Below are positions 1 to 12,778 of a DNA stretch of 64,000 bases, in pieces. Under the pieces are notes generated by a model. That model ran no database searches and was not told where the DNA came from. It saw only the letters and a program-made list of their open reading frames with translations. This DNA comes from Epiperipatus broadwayi (taxonomy: Eukaryota > Onychophora > Udeonychophora > Euonychophora > Peripatidae). The translations under genes were made by a program, and so were the position numbers. The stretch's first letter is position 1. Each line of letters begins with the position of its first letter. The stretch is taken from contig JAQFVV010006625.1 in NCBI GenBank assembly GCA_028023455.1, forward strand, positions 60,001 through 124,000, given 5' to 3'.

Positions 1-100
1 TTGCAAATTGGATGGAAAAAAATAATGTAGTGGGGGAAATGCACAGAGGTTTTAGATCAGATAAGCATATAGGAGTTGTTTATTCATAGTTACACAACTT

Positions 101-517
101 ATGGATATGAGTAGGAATTCAGGTAGACAGTTATATATGAGTTTTATAGATATAGAGAAGGTATATGATAGAGTAAAGAGACAACAATTATGGGTAAGTT
201 TAGCAAATTTGGGAATGGATAAAGCTTTAGTGAATATTATTAAGAAATTATATGAAAATAATTATTGTACATATCAATTAGGGGATATAGAATCAGTTAA
301 AGTTAAAAATGTGGTGGGGCTAAGGCAAGGTTGTGCTATGTCACCTATTTTGTTTTTGTTGTATCTGAGTAAAATAGAAAGGGCAATAGAAAGACTCGGA
401 AGAAGAATAGAAATACCATTAATGGATAGCAAGAGAGTATATACAGTGTCTGCTCTTTTTTTCTGGATGATATCTTTTTGTGTACAAAAAAAAGAGAAAA
501 TATGGAAATTATGCTGA
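101..517 (+). pseudogene. LINE reverse transcriptase fragment
   Basis: A 138-codon open stretch covering the fingers and early palm of a LINE reverse transcriptase. Residues FIDIEKVYDRVKRQQLW (about 16-32) match RT block A, which carries the first catalytic aspartate. GLRQGCAMSPILFLLYLSKI (about 73-92) matches the conserved G-x-RQGC-x-SP-x-LF block. The catalytic (F/Y)xDD block is not in this frame: after about residue 112 the frame leaves homology (VSALFFWMISF), which looks like a frameshift just before it. It is an inactive fragment of the surrounding LINE. The ATG is only the first in-frame methionine; homology continues upstream in other frames. Confidence 0.9.
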
Positions 518-1343
518 GGACATGCACAAGGGTTGATAAAGAGATAGGGATTACATTTAGTGAAGAAAAATCTTATATAATGATGATTAATACTGGGGAA
601 AGAGAAGATGAATAATTTTTATTGGGGAATAAAAAGTTAAGTGTGGTGAATAAATATAGTTATTTGGGAATCACCTTAAGTAATCAGAAAAATTGCTTGG
701 ATGAATGGGGAAAATCAAGATAAATGAAGCAAAAAAAGAAAGAAAGTGATTGATAAAAAAATAAAGTGTTTTCATATAATAAATATGATGTAGCTAGCAT
801 TGTATGAAAGGGAGTTACAGTATCAGGGTTAATTTATGGCAATGATGTGTTATGTGTTTGTAAAGTGAATTTATATTACTTAAAAAATACAAACAGAAGT
901 AGAAAGATGCACTAGATGCAGATGTGTGAGCAGGAAAGAAGGCAATTTGCTAAAAAATTGGATGGTCAAGTTTTTATATGAGAGATCCAAAAAGCCAAAT
1001 GAAAATGTTTAGTAGATTGCAGTTTATGGATAATAAAAGAATAACCAAAATAATATTTAATTGGGTTACAAGTAAAGGACAAGCAAAAAGATGGGTGAGA
1101 AAGATAATGTGGTATGTAAAAGATTTGGAAAAAATTTTATATCAGGATAAATTTTACAAAAGGTGATATGATTGTGTTAGAAGAATTGTTGAGTGTTATA
1201 GTGTTAAGGAATGGGGTAGAAGAATAGATGCATTAATAAAGAATAGGGAGTTGGAGAGATGGAGAGGAAAAGTAGTTTAATTATTTATAGAAGAAAACAC
1301 TATTGGGTGTGAGATAATTTATGATAATAGCAAGGAAAGTAGT

Positions 1344-1529
1344 TTGCTGTTTAAGGCTCAATTGGGATCGTTAGAAACAAGAGAATATATCCATACTTGG
1401 AAAAATATGGGTGATTTAGTCTGCAAGTTGTGTGAGGAAGACATAGAAAATATCAAACATCTGTTAATTGAATGTAAATATCTGAAAGCAGAAAGGGTAC
1501 AAATAATGAAGTTGTGGAAGAATAAATAA
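1344..1529 (+). pseudogene. LINE ORF2 C-terminal CCHC segment
   Basis: A 61-codon segment with the zinc-binding motif seen near the C-terminus of many LINE ORF2 proteins: C-x2-C-x8-H-x4-C (CKLC...H...C at about residues 27-44). It is preceded by GSLETREYIHTWKN, a typical lead-in. In these families the motif is thought to bind nucleic acid. Its distance from the RT fragment suggests the body of ORF2 is still present but frame-broken. A stop at 1527-1529 ends it, and a second open segment (1529-1741) shows no recognised homology. Confidence 0.75.
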
Positions 1530-1805
1530 TGAAAAAAATGATTATACAGAGTGGCTTATTGGCTTTAATGCTGGGTTTTGGAAAAAATAAGGGGAGGGGT
1601 AGATATAAAGGTCATGTAGTTGACAAAGATTATATTGTGGAAATGGGATGGAGCAGGATAGAAAACTATGGAAAAATTTGGGGCAGGCAATGGAAAGTGA
1701 AATCAAAGTGGGTAACAGCTTTCTCTGAGCATAGTTGCTGAAATATTCCTGACTGTATAAGGAGAAGTCACAGTAGAGCACATCACAGAATTTGGGGATA
1801 CTAAA

Positions 1806-2110
1806 GGTATAATGGTAAATTTTTAAAATTTTAATTTGGCAGTTGAGGCTAGGAGATATAAAGATGAGTTTAAAAAATTTGTTTAAAAAATAATATTATA
1901 TATTAAAATAGATTATAAATTATTGAATGAATAAATTATAAATATAGATTGTTAGTAAATGTAATTATAAGTATAACGGTAAAAATTTAAAAATTTGAAT
2001 TGAACATCGAAGTTAGGAGATATAAAAGGTGTTTAAAATAATATTATAAATTAAAATAGATTATAAATTATTGAATGAATAAATTATAAATAATGATTGT
2101 TAGTAAAATG
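1806..2110 (+). repeat. Tandem duplication (~163 bp x 2) in the LINE tail
   Basis: Two diverged copies in direct orientation, about 1806-1965 and 1969-2110. Both contain the order GGTAAA-like start, AGGAGATATAAA, AATAATATTATA and TTATAAATTATTGAATGAATAAATTATAAAT. Tandem repeats are common in the 3' UTR of LINEs. The copies differ by several substitutions, so the duplication is not recent. Confidence 0.7.
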
Positions 2111-2190
2111 AATAAAAATAATGTTAAGTATAAAAGATATTAAGTTAGAGTTAAATATTACAAGAATAAAATGAGGGATAAAAATAGAAT

Positions 2191-4329
2191 ATATATATGT
2201 TTGCTTCATCATTCACTGTGGTTTAACTAAATACCCTGAGTCCAATGACATTGAATGTAGGCTAAATTTAAAGTAAGTAGAAGCTTTAAAAACATTCCAC
2301 AACTTTTATGAAATAAAATTAAAAGATTTTAATTTTAGATAACAAAATAAAATTCCTAGAATCACAAAGCTCATTAGAGAAAAAGATTAGTTAGATAGGA
2401 ATAATTAATTAAAAACACTGTAATTAAAAATAAGATAGAACAATGTGGCATTGCAATGTAAGATGGCCAACATGTTAGGTATAAATTGAGAACTTGTCTG
2501 TTGTTTACTCTCTTTTACCTGACACAGCTCTACCACTTGACCAAAAAACAGCTACAAAGATATATTTATTGGAGAAGAAATATAGTTAACTTTTTGGAAA
2601 GAGCTGTCTGCAACCAAGAAAATATCTTAGCCCCCTGCTAAATAAATTTTTAAGCCACTAGCTTTATATAGACAAGAAGAAAAAAAACTTAAAATGGATG
2701 CTGTAGGTAAAATGGTGGAGTAGACTTTTCTCTCTATCTTGATTGTTTTCCTGTCTGCTGGAGCTTGAAAGATGTAACCCAAGAAATGTAGAGTACTAGA
2801 ACAATTTTGCTGGACAAATTCCTGCTACTATAAATGGATAACTGAGGACAGAAATCACCCTAAGTCATCAGTATGGTCTGCCGACCAGAATGTCTTCATG
2901 GCTATCTAATAAAATGTACACAATTTTAAATGGTTGTTGGTAACTTTAATTTTTCACTTATATTTAATTCTGGCTTAAATCATAAACTTAAGCCATTTTT
3001 GTATTATAAGTATAATGTGTTCATATATACATGGCCTGATAATTTTTAACAGTTTCATTGTTACTTTTTTTTTACCAGTATACTGGTAATTTTTAATCAT
3101 TTAATATATACATAAAGCTTTTTTTGTTAATGGATTGCCAATATACATTACTTGAATTGTATACTACTTATATTTTTTTTAAAGAAAGAACCACAATTTC
3201 TTTCTTATGGCTTGGCCTAAACATATGTATATAGGAGGAACTGGAAGGGAGAAATAATCTAATACACATATAATTAAATATAATTTTTTTACAACTTCTA
3301 GCCATGCTTTTTTTCTGTATGACTCCATTTTTGACATCTTCTCATTGTTAGTATATCACTTAGATAACTCATGTCTGAATCCATCAATTGTCAAGGTTTG
3401 TTTCATTGAGCTTCATATGAATTTAACAAGAAAGAATAGATTTTTTTGCTTTATAGTAGAATACATTAACTAAACTTCTTAATGTTATCAATCATTATAA
3501 TTTGATACTATAATGATAAGAAAAGAAAATATTAAAAAAATTAGAGACTTTTATACTAATTGTTAAATTGACATGACTTGAGCCAAACCTTTATATTTAT
3601 AGACTTTATTCCTCATCTTTTGACTGGCTACTTTAATTTTTTTAGACAACTAATTTACATATAAATTCAATTTTGTCTAGCATTTTTTAAAAATAATACT
3701 GTAATATTAAATACCCTTATTTTAGCACTAGAAAAATATTAACAATTTTAATACTTATTATGAAAAAAAAAATATTTAAACAATACAAGACAATATTTGG
3801 TACACTTTTAAAATAAAATTTATAAAACAGTTTGTAACTTTATTTTGAGTAAAATGACAAATTAACTGTAACATTTTTTTATTTCAAGGAACTAAGATTA
3901 ATACATCTATCTAGAATATGTGTTCACAAAGATACCTACACACATTACAGGATTGTGACATCATCATGAATATTTTAGAATAATTAAATAAGGCTTTTGT
4001 AAAATAATCAACTGAAAATAAAATTATTTAAAACACATTAGGAAAACTTATTAAATATTAAGTTTTACAGTCAAAATTGTTACTTTAACATATTTTAATA
4101 AACACTAATTAATTTTATACTTTAAATAATAAATTATAAAGTACTTTTATTTGTAAATTAAATTACCATATCTCTAAAATATTTTAGAAAGTTTTTTAAA
4201 TCAACTATACAGTATATTTAAACTTATTTTATGTATAAAATATACATAGACTATCAATGATAATTAATTTTTTTTTTATAAAACTATCTATATTAAAACA
4301 TTTTTTTAAAAGACTGTGGCAAATGGCAT
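2191..4329. other. AT-rich stretch without recognised genes
   Basis: No convincing coding frame, no domain similarity and no copy elsewhere in the window. It contains homopolymer runs and a perfect 16-bp palindrome (TACCAGTATACTGGTA) at 3073-3088. The last ~20 bases (…GGCATGGTCACAATATA) resemble the right terminus of repeat E1, so the far end may be the edge of another E1-like insertion. Confidence 0.5.
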
Positions 4330-4357
4330 GGTCACAATATATATTTATATTGTGACC
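4330..4357. repeat. Perfect 12-bp inverted repeat at E1 left edge
   Basis: GGTCACAATATA (4330-4341) and TATATTGTGACC (4346-4357) are perfect reverse complements around a 4-base loop. The same GGTCACAATA occurs at the right end of E1 copy B (53037-53046). It therefore looks like two E1-type termini meeting head to head in a TA tract. Confidence 0.75.
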
Positions 4358-5628
4358 TACACTCCCAACACCACTCATATACATTACATGAGCAAAATGC
4401 CCAGGCGCCAGTTCTATTAATGAATAGAACAATATAACAACATATCTGATACAAAATTATTACTGAGATTCTTTACCTAAGTCTACATTCAGCTCAGCTC
4501 AATGGGAGGTTATAGGAAGTTCATAAGATATATAATTATAAATAAATGAAAGAAGAAATATTATAAGACATTAAATATAATGTAAATCCTTTTTGTTAAT
4601 TAACTGCATGATAAAGAATCACAATGTTTATTTGTACAGTCTATTAAAATATCCTTTCAACTTAATTTCTTCCTTCATCCAAGTATAACATATATCAGCT
4701 TGGTATAATTATATCACTAAACAATTCTATGACTCGGCATACCATCATCTAAACAGTTACCTTAATGCTGATCAAGGAATATCAATAAGATCTCAGGAAA
4801 TTTAAAAACACAGTTGAATTAAAAATACATTGACCCATAATTTATAATTCTAAAGCATAAAAAAATGTAATGAGATAAATTGACTAAATGTTTTACTGTG
4901 TTTAGCAATTAGATAATGACAGAAATATGGCATTTTAATCTCACATCATCATCTAACAAATATACTAATTAGGCAACCTTCATGATACGTTTATCAAGTA
5001 GCAAATGTTCTTTATAATGTTTGGATAAAGAAAACAATATTATCAGACACCAGCAAATTTGATATATAACTATAAAATAATATATGTAATTTATAATAGA
5101 TGTATGAAATGTGGAGATGTGGAAATTAGTACACGAATGTATACAAGAATAACTCAAGACATAGTTTTTAAGATTTTAAATAAATAAAACAAATCATTTA
5201 TTACACTGAAAATTTAATTTAAGATAATTATTTTACAATAAGACTACTTGTCTTAATGATTTTAATTCTCAAATAAATCCTTGGACATCAGTTTGGGATT
5301 ATCCCTATTATATTACATTATTCATTATTCAGATCTTTTTGAAAGCAAATTAACAACAAAACTTGAATATTCTGACATTGAATACCTGCTTTACTTAAGT
5401 GTTTCATCTAAACATAACATTAACTAAATAATATATTATATTATTGGTACAATAAACTTTTGAGAGGATGTACTATCGATTAATGAAATAAATCAAATTA
5501 GCAAATTTGGCCATCAACAAAGTGACTTTCTCTAACTAATTAAATAATCATTTTTAATTATGTACATCTTTCACACATATCAAAATCATATTCATTCTGA
5601 TGATTTGATGATTTATAACTTTATATTA

Positions 5629-5825
5629 AATGAATATAATGTGTTTTAAAACATTTTTTTCCCGTTTTAATTTCAATAATTCTATACTTTTATTTAAATG
5701 AATATAATGTGTTTCAAAACATTTATTTCCCATTTTTAATTTCAATAACTCTATACTTTTATTTAAATGAATATAATGTGTTTCAAAAACATTTATTTCC
5801 CATTTTAATTTCAATAACTCTATAC
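5629..5825. repeat. Minisatellite, ~68-bp unit x 3
   Basis: Three head-to-tail copies starting near 5629, 5697 and 5766. Each contains AATGAATATAATGTGTTT and TTTAATTTCAATAA(C/T)TCTATAC. The matching place in E1 copy B (about 49660-49720) has only one diverged unit, so the triplication happened in copy A after the copies separated. A 62-codon minus-strand frame across it is only the repeat translated. Confidence 0.85.
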
Positions 5826-8800
5826 CTTTATATTCACGATATTGTTTATATTATGCATGTGTCCAAGCAACAATAATAGAAAACAATCTTTTCTACACAC
5901 TATCCATTCATTAAGAAAATATTAAACAATTACTTCATTTCGGACAATGTCGTAAACCAGCCAACAAAATAAGACACTAAAATTATATCAAAAATTTAAT
6001 TTAACTATTTATCTGGCCACATATTAAATAACACAGAGCTATATTTTCATGATTATACAAACTACACGTTCCAAGGAAAATTCACATGAGAAGCAAATAA
6101 ACTCTTTACTTAACACTTCTACAATAATTCATCTAATTCTGAAATACACTATTGGTGTGGGACTTTTTCCTCAGCACCAGGACTCTAAGAAAAACATCAC
6201 TTAACTTCCTAAATATCGTTTCATACTTCAACAATAACTCATCTAATTCTGGAACATACTATTGGTGTGGAATTTTTCCTCATCAGCAGGACTATAAGAA
6301 AACATCACTTCCTAAATATTTTTTCATAATATGCATATAATATAAACTAGGCTCTACTCATGGAAAATTATTAAAATATACTGAATAGGCAAAATCTCTC
6401 ATCCGTACAAACATAGAACACATCCAGATTACTTTCCATTCCCAAAGCTCTTCTACATATCAAACATTATATACATGCTGGTAGATAAATACATACAAAT
6501 AACCTACAAATCCCTTCAGTTCTTTAAAATACAACAACATCCGAAATTTATCATAAGAAATAGTCATAAACTGAACTTTTATTAAGTAAATGTAATAATT
6601 GCACAAAATAGACATACACACACATAAATAAAAATATAAAAGAAAATAATTCTAAGTTATATACTATGCAAGTAACATGATAATTAAATAATACATTAAA
6701 ATATAATTTTTAATTCAGAATAAACTTTAAGACATTTTTAAAATTTAATAGTCATAAATATTAAGAACGAGTTTTCTTTACCATCTCTAGCAGACTATTT
6801 CTATTATATGTTCGTTGATGTATAAGCCAGAATTCTCACTTTGAGATAAGAAAATATACAAAATAAATATACACCTCTCTTTAACCATATAATAAAATAT
6901 ATATATATTTCTTTCCTTTACCTTCGTAAAGGAAAGATAAAACGTATTGGTATAAAATCAATTTTTACCAGCATATCCACCATTTGTGAATACACATCCG
7001 GAGACGATCTAGAAGTTCATGATAGCACAAATTATAAATAAAATATAATAATAAATATGTCTCTATCTACTATATACAGTGATGATGACAAGTAATATAT
7101 AAAAAAAAATAAAGAAACCAAAAGTCATTTGTTCTTTGACTTAAAATAAAAAGTTCATTTGCAAAGTCCTCCAAGTTTATTAAATGATATGGAGATAGAT
7201 TCCAAACTGAATTTGAACATAAAATGAATTTCTGTAGGATAACAAAAAAATAATCATAACTTAAATCTGATCTAGCACCCCCAATGTTTGTAGCGTAACT
7301 ACTTGAGCTTACTACATCACACATAAGTAATCAATCTTTATTATGACGGAAATATGAAAGATATTTTTAGCTACAGTTGTACAATAATTATTTAATTCAC
7401 TCTGTATTAGTTTTAAATTAAGTAAGCAATTGCTCTTAATAAATTTCTTAAATAGCTTTTGTTTTTCCAACATTTTATAATCTAGTATACATATAGTTTA
7501 TTTTTAAATATTGCAAATTAATATATCATGATTCATTTGTAAGTCCACAATTAAAAATAATTTATTTTATAGTGCATCCATATCGAAGAGAACAGAAATA
7601 CACTGCATTCTTGTCCTTCCATCCGATTTAAGTACATATTTAATGAGTAGTATCTTTTGGTTATTTGGAGTAATTCACATTTTATTTCTTTCATAAAAAT
7701 ACATATTATTTTTAGGAATACTAAATAAATAAATACTGTCATTTTTCCATAATGAATTTAAGTATGGCATGATATATCAAAATACATGTAACCTTTAAAT
7801 TTTAATTTAACTTTTGTAAAAGCAAGACAAAATATAATGAAGAAGTAAAATAAATTCTGCAAAAATGTTCTGCTTACATTTCCAAAAGAATTTTAAGACA
7901 CACGTAGATTAGTTAGATAATTATAAAGTTCATGCATTTTATCTTCCTTCTTAATGATAAATAAAGTAATGCAAGCTTAATATTATAGATATACATTTTA
8001 AAATAGTAATAAGTATGAAGTGGTTAACTCAAATGTTTAAGGGAAAGAAATGAAAACTGATATACCTTCTTAGATTCTAGCCTTGCATTCCAATTGAAGA
8101 CCTTTCCGTAATGAATTTCCTATGACTTTTCCAGAAGTTTACTCCAAAGCTTTTTAAAAATTAATTTGACTTCAAGAAGAAATATATATTTGTTATAGCA
8201 GAGAAGAGTAATATACTGGCTGCAATTATAATGATAATGAGCAATTTTTACTGAAATCTATCTGTTAAATAGATATCTCTTCTCCCCATCAAAAAGTCAT
8301 TTCCCTTCAAAAGGTTAACTTCCACCTTTTTCACTTAATCTCATTACATATGCAAGAAATCTTTTCTTTAAAAAAAATCATTCTGATTTTTACAATTAAA
8401 TCAAGACAAAAAAAAATTAACTTTTACAAACCCAAATAAATGAATATTAATTAACTGTTAAACAAAAAAGATTAATAATTTATTTAATTTATAAAATAAT
8501 CCACCGCTCCAAATATCCATTAATCATTGAAATATATATATATATCTTAAATTATTAAAGATAATTACTGTAATTTAAATGTCTTTATGTTAAATGTACT
8601 ATTGTTTGCTGTTATTAAAAGATGAAAATGAAATAAAATATAATACAGATATACACTCATGCACATACATGGTAATATAAGTATTAAATTATCTTGACTA
8701 AATATAATTGAGATGGCTATTAATGTTGATAAAAGGATAGGTATCAATGAATAAGGGATTAGGAAACCTTTCAAACCAATACTAACACTAACATAAAATA

Positions 8801-8878
8801 ACTTTGCATCCTCCTGATAAAATATACTAATTCCTATAATAAATAACTCCTCTTTCTTGCATTAAATACTTCATTAAC

Positions 8879-8905
8879 TATAATAATAATAATAATAATA
8901 ATAAA
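8879..8905. repeat. (TAA)n microsatellite
   Basis: About nine uninterrupted TAA/ATA units inside E1 copy A. The equivalent place in copy B is a short broken TAATA run. Confidence 0.9.
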
Positions 8906-9087
8906 TGCTTCTAAAGTGGTTAATCAAAATACATAAGTGACTCACATATAAGGTTTGAAACACTTAATAAAAAATTTTAAAAAAATTTAGGGCTATTTCA
9001 TTTTTTTTAATCAAAATGCAACTATTTACTACAGATACAAAATATCTCAATTCCTTGTGCCCATTCAGAGGGTAACAATATATATAT

Positions 9088-10738
9088 TGTACCGGGTCGA
9101 ACCGCTGAAACCACCTACTTATACGTATATATAAGTTTTGGCCGGTTTCAAACTCCTTCACAATACATTTATAATATTATAAAGGTTAGGTGAACGAACC
9201 GGCACGTTCGAGCAAAATGGGAGATCTTATTAATAGCCTTAACTATCAACAATGGCCCATCTCGGCTGCTAGATTCAAACCCCTACCATCCAAATACTTT
9301 ATTTGTTTCGGGGTAAACCCCGGGGCGCCAGCTAGTCTGAAGACTAACATATTCGGGTAGTAGGCCCATAATCCAGCGCTCGAAACAATTCCCTTAACCA
9401 GCCCAGTCTAATTTTAATCACTGATATTTTATTGTTAATAAGAGATTTGATAAAAAGAATTGACCGACAGATCAAGTTTAGTTTAAATATAATTTATTTC
9501 AATCAACATCAATTAAGTTTAAATATAATTTACTAGCCAACATAAACGCATTCTAAACATTTTATAAATCCAAATTCCACACATGCACATTTGTTTTTAA
9601 ATTAACATATAATAGGATATTTCATGAACAAAGCAACATAATCTTAGACATTTAATTAACTCTCATTCGCAAAAATAATAATAAAGCATTAATAACATCC
9701 GAAAACTCATGCACACACATCAATAGTTCCTTTTATGTATGATAGAGTTCACACAATGTTAATCTTCAATATCTACGGATTACAGTGGTGACTACTACTT
9801 GTAAATAATAATAAAACAGATACCTAGGATTTTTTTTTCTTGTCGGTGGCTACTTCTGCTGCTTCTGATGGATTGTATCTAACCGGTTAGATTTTGTTTA
9901 TGGAAGAGAATTTATGGTAATCCGTTGGTTTCTTCTTGGAGACAGCTGCACGTTTTGACGGAGGGTTTCTGTGTTGTTATCCAGACATTACTTCTCAGGC
10001 AGGTTTTGATGGTCTTATTGGACTAACAAGGCTGGAGCACAAGCGTATATTTCCAAAAGCTTTTCAGCACTGCATTTCTGTAAACTGACACAGTAAAACT
10101 AGACTGAATTTCAAACTCCAACTGAATATGTCTGATAAACGAAAAAAAGTCTATTTATACCTGCGACGTGTTTTTGTTTTAATATCCTCCGGCAATATGT
10201 GTTGTCGAAATTCCTTTAGATTAATTATTATGACAACGTGTTTTTCAATTGAATATTTTATTAGTAGTAGCTATTTTAAAATGTGTTGTTTTCATATCTT
10301 TAATTAGCAGTCCACCACTGTGTTTCTTTTGAAATACATTTCATTTCTTTATTCATTTTTCTTTTTTTTATATTATTCTTACATGCATACTTTTGTTTAC
10401 ATTCGCACACACTAATATAATCTATTACAATAAACTGGAATGAAAAGAGATTTTTATATATTTTTTAAACTTTTAATTTATAATAATTTTAACTTTTTAT
10501 GAAACTCTTAGTTTTATCTTTTCTAAACAAACCCCCCCCCTCTCCTCTTTAATTGTAAGTTTTAATTTTAAGAACTCTCTGATTTTTAAATCTTATTTTC
10601 ACGAAAACAAACTGCATTTACATTTAAAGAAACTTCCGATTTTTTATAACTTTTATTTCACACTCTTTTACGAAAGATTTTAATAATTTTTTCAGACAAA
10701 ATTATTTTATATACATGTGCCAATTTGGCATTGGCACA
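9088..10738 (-). repeat. 3' LTR of LTR element 1
   Basis: Identical in extent to 12812-14460 apart from a few substitutions and poly-T length changes. It contains the palindrome TCTAACCGGTTAGA (9878-9891), which recurs in the LTRs of element 2, and a minus-strand TATAAATAG (10151-10159). On its internal side, minus-strand CGGAGGGGGG (10745-10754) serves as the polypurine tract. Five extra bases (TGTAA) lie between the tract and the LTR start. Confidence 0.9.
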
Positions 10739-11791
10739 TTACACCCCCCTCCGTTTTAGAGTAAAATGCGTCATTTTTGACCATTTTATCTCTTGCAATT
10801 TTAATTGTTGACTATAAAGATTTATTAATTTTTTTTTTTTCATTTTAGATAATTCCTACACATGTGTATATGTGCAGCATAATTCTACACCTACTAATAT
10901 TCTAGATATCGAGTTATTACTGGACTTGCTTACAGGGAATCTATAATAAATATATCCCTTTTTGCACTCACCATAAGGTGCAGCAGTACCAAGAAAATAA
11001 CCTAAAAGGATATCTGGATAAATACATTTAAAATACTCATCATAAGGTATCGTATTTACCGAATATTTCAGTGTATGTGCGCGTATATACCCATGCCTAC
11101 TTACAACTTTATTTTAAATTCATATGAACATTAGTTTAACATTTTTTTTTTTTTTCTGATCTCACACATTATTTTCAAAACTTTGTGAACATTATTAAAT
11201 ATTAGTTTTACGATACTATTTTTAAACCATCACGGACATCAGTTTACATATTTATTTATATTACGGAATCATATTTTAAATCATTTACTAATGTTTTATT
11301 TTCATTAACACTTTCCTTATACACTTATTTATTTAGTTTTTTTTTTTAAAAAAAAACATTTTCATTTCGTTTGTCTATTTTGATTTTACACATTTATTTT
11401 ATTTGTGTCACGCTCCGCTATGTTCTAGACTTATGAGCTAGGATATCAATATAATCGATAAGACATAATCGAGGGTTTTTGACATAATCATTTTGCTTGT
11501 CTAATTTTTTTTTTTTTTTACATTATTTATTTTGTTTGTCACGCTCCGCTATGTTCTAGACTTATGAGCTGGGATATCAATATAATCGATAAGACATAAT
11601 CGAGGTTTTGACATTTTAAAAACTCTAAGATTATTATATATTTACTATTATAACCTTTAATCTTTCTTAATTATTCGAACTAACTTGATACTCATTTATC
11701 TTTTTTAAATCCTAGCAAACAATGTCCATTTTTCCGAGTCCATGGTCGATAATAATTGGTCAAACCGGCAAATCCGTCAGATTACATATTT
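10739..11791 (-). other. Element 1 internal region, non-coding 3' part
   Basis: Between the gag-like frame and the 3' LTR there is about 1 kb without an open frame, where a complete element would carry pol. It holds poly-T tracts and an ~85-bp direct repeat. The first ~45 bases (GTAAAATG(C/T)GTCATTTTTGAC on the plus strand) match the reverse complement of the 3' end of element 2's internal region near 23020, tying the two elements into one family. Confidence 0.7.
11407..11617 (-). repeat. Direct repeat of ~80 bp inside LTR element 1
   Basis: Two near-identical copies begin GTCACGCTCCGC at 11407 and 11538 and end AATCGAGG. They share TATGTTCTAGACTTATGAG and GATATCAATATAATCGATAA and are separated by a poly-T-rich spacer (period about 131 bp). 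Only an A/G change and a few bases near the end differ, so the duplication is recent. Confidence 0.85.
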
Positions 11792-12238
11792 TTAATTTTT
11801 GTCTGGCGGTTCTCTATCATATTTTTGTTTTCGCATATAGCCACTCGTGTTGGGGGATTGAGAATCACCCCTGGGCCTTTCCTTAACTCTAGTATGCGAG
11901 ATGTCAGGATCGCTGTCGGTTCTTCGAAAGATTCTTGTTCTCTCGGGACTATTAGAATAGCGTCTCCTCCGGGGTGACTCTTCCGAATTCCACCTACGTC
12001 TATACCCTACGGCGTTTACAGCCGGCTCTCTAAGTTGGGGTTTGAATCCCCTATCTCTCGTGTCACCCGTTGGTCTAGCTCTGTCGAAAGCGCTCAACAA
12101 TTCCGCCATTTGTTCCACTGTTTTCCTTTCAGTCCCTATGAGCATTTGCTCGACATTATGAGGAAAACTATGGCGGACTATCCTGACAATTTGTTGTTCA
12201 GATAGAGGGTCTGCTGTTAACGAGCGTAATTTTGCCAC
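11792..12238 (-). CDS. Gag-like protein, C-terminal part (LTR element 1)
   Basis: A 148-residue frame. Residues 1-52 (AKLRSLTADPLSEQQIVRIV… to ELLSAFDRAR) have the helical, leucine-spaced pattern of the C-terminal capsid region of Ty3/Gypsy-type Gag. The remainder is strongly basic and rich in Arg, Ser and Pro (SPRRRRYSNSPERTR), as in nucleocapsid tails that lack zinc knuckles; no CCHC motif is present. It overlaps the upstream minus-strand frame (12217-12414) by 22 bases in another frame. This may be a frameshift inside one original gag, or a site where an internal deletion joined the N- and C-terminal parts. The ATG at 12238 may not be a real start. Assignment to Gag rests on position and pattern, not on a diagnostic motif. 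Confidence 0.6.
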   Translation of the reverse strand: MAKLRSLTADPLSEQQIVRIVRHSFPHNVEQMLIGTERKTVEQMAELLSAFDRARPTGDTRDRGFKPQLREPAVNAVGYRRRWNSEESPRRRRYSNSPERTRIFRRTDSDPDISHTRVKERPRGDSQSPNTSGYMRKQKYDREPPDKN

Positions 12239-12414
12239 TTGCCTTCTTTTTGTTGCTCACTTGACGCATTCTCTACTTCTTTCGTTTGAATTTCTATTTT
12301 TTCTTCACTGGGGACCTTTTCTATTTCACTAGTTTCGGTTTTATTTTGTTCCTCGCTGGGAACATTGTCTGTTTTTTTACCTTGATTCTCCATTTTAGGT
12401 TTACTTCTTGTCAT
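12217..12414 (-). CDS. Gag-like protein, N-terminal acidic/coiled-coil part (LTR element 1)
   Basis: A 65-residue frame, the first in the internal region after the primer site. It is highly charged, Glu/Lys/Ser-rich and internally repetitive (VPSEEQNKTETSEIEKVPSEEK). The related elements 2 and 3 have similarly placed Glu/Lys-rich coiled-coil frames, so this is probably the start of the same gag-like product. The ATG at 12414 gives MTRSKPKMENQ; a second Met seven codons later is possible. It ends in KWQNYAR, overlapping the next frame. It is too short and low-complexity for a family match. Confidence 0.5.
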   Translation of the reverse strand: MTRSKPKMENQGKKTDNVPSEEQNKTETSEIEKVPSEEKIEIQTKEVENASSEQQKEGKWQNYAR

Positions 12415-12778
12415 CTTTATAATTTTAAACTTTACTTTTTTATATTATTTTTGATACCGTATTTTCTTTTAATAAGTTTACTAATTACTATTTTATTTAT
12501 TTCTTTCTAAACTAGAAATACACGCTGACTCAGCCCTCCTTTGTCCGTTTATCCTACCCGATCTTAATGCTTTAACTCCACCCAAACACCCAACTGTCAT
12601 TTATTAACAGAACGTAAATAGCACAAAATCTCTTTTCATTTAAAGAAGTAAGAAAAAAAATTTCGGTCAATTCTTTTTTTATTTTTAATTTAATACACTT
12701 TTACCTACGTAATTTAGATTTCTTTAAGGTTTTTATTTTTAAACAAGAAACAAAGCATTTATATACTGTTATTTCTTA

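Larger units (their letters stand above)
1..2190 (+). pseudogene. Decayed non-LTR (LINE) retrotransposon, 5' end outside window
   Basis: Remnant of a LINE ORF2 polyprotein, which would reverse-transcribe its own RNA at a nicked target. The first 100 bases already resemble RT (a GFRSDKH stretch in another frame). An open segment at 101-517 follows, and at 560-700 a frame containing KYSYLGITLS, typical of the region after the RT palm. Further on, 1344-1529 encodes the C-terminal cysteine-histidine motif. Many stops and frameshifts separate these pieces, so no functional protein is possible. The AT-rich tail carries a tandem duplication and has no clear poly-A end, so the 3' boundary near 2190 is approximate. 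The clade is uncertain: the RT plus C-terminal CCHC layout is shared by several LINE clades. Confidence 0.85.
4348..9080. mobile_element. Repeat E1, copy A (4.7 kb, non-coding, short TIRs)
   Basis: Dispersed repeat with a second copy in the same orientation at 48393-53046. Collinear landmarks: ACACTCCCAACAC and ATGCCCAGGCGCCAGTT near the left end, AAACTAGGCTCTACTCATGGAAA in the middle (6342 and 50347), TACTATTGTTTGCT (8597 and 52564), and TTGTGCCCATTCAGA at the right end. Ends are TATTGTGACC and GGTAACAATA (GGTCACAATA in copy B), i.e. inverted termini of about 10 bp next to (TA)n, which fits a DNA transposon using a TA target. I found no transposase or other long frame in either copy, so it is a non-autonomous or fully decayed element. 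The superfamily cannot be assigned. Strand is arbitrary. Confidence 0.8.

Noticed and set aside
5590-5615. CTGATGA near 5597 (also 15115, 49634, 54735, 62700) as further hammerhead cores
   Set aside because: No GAAA at the right distance and no stem I pairing on either strand.
11756-11977. 73-codon plus-strand frame in LTR element 1
   Set aside because: Antisense shadow of the minus-strand gag-like frame.
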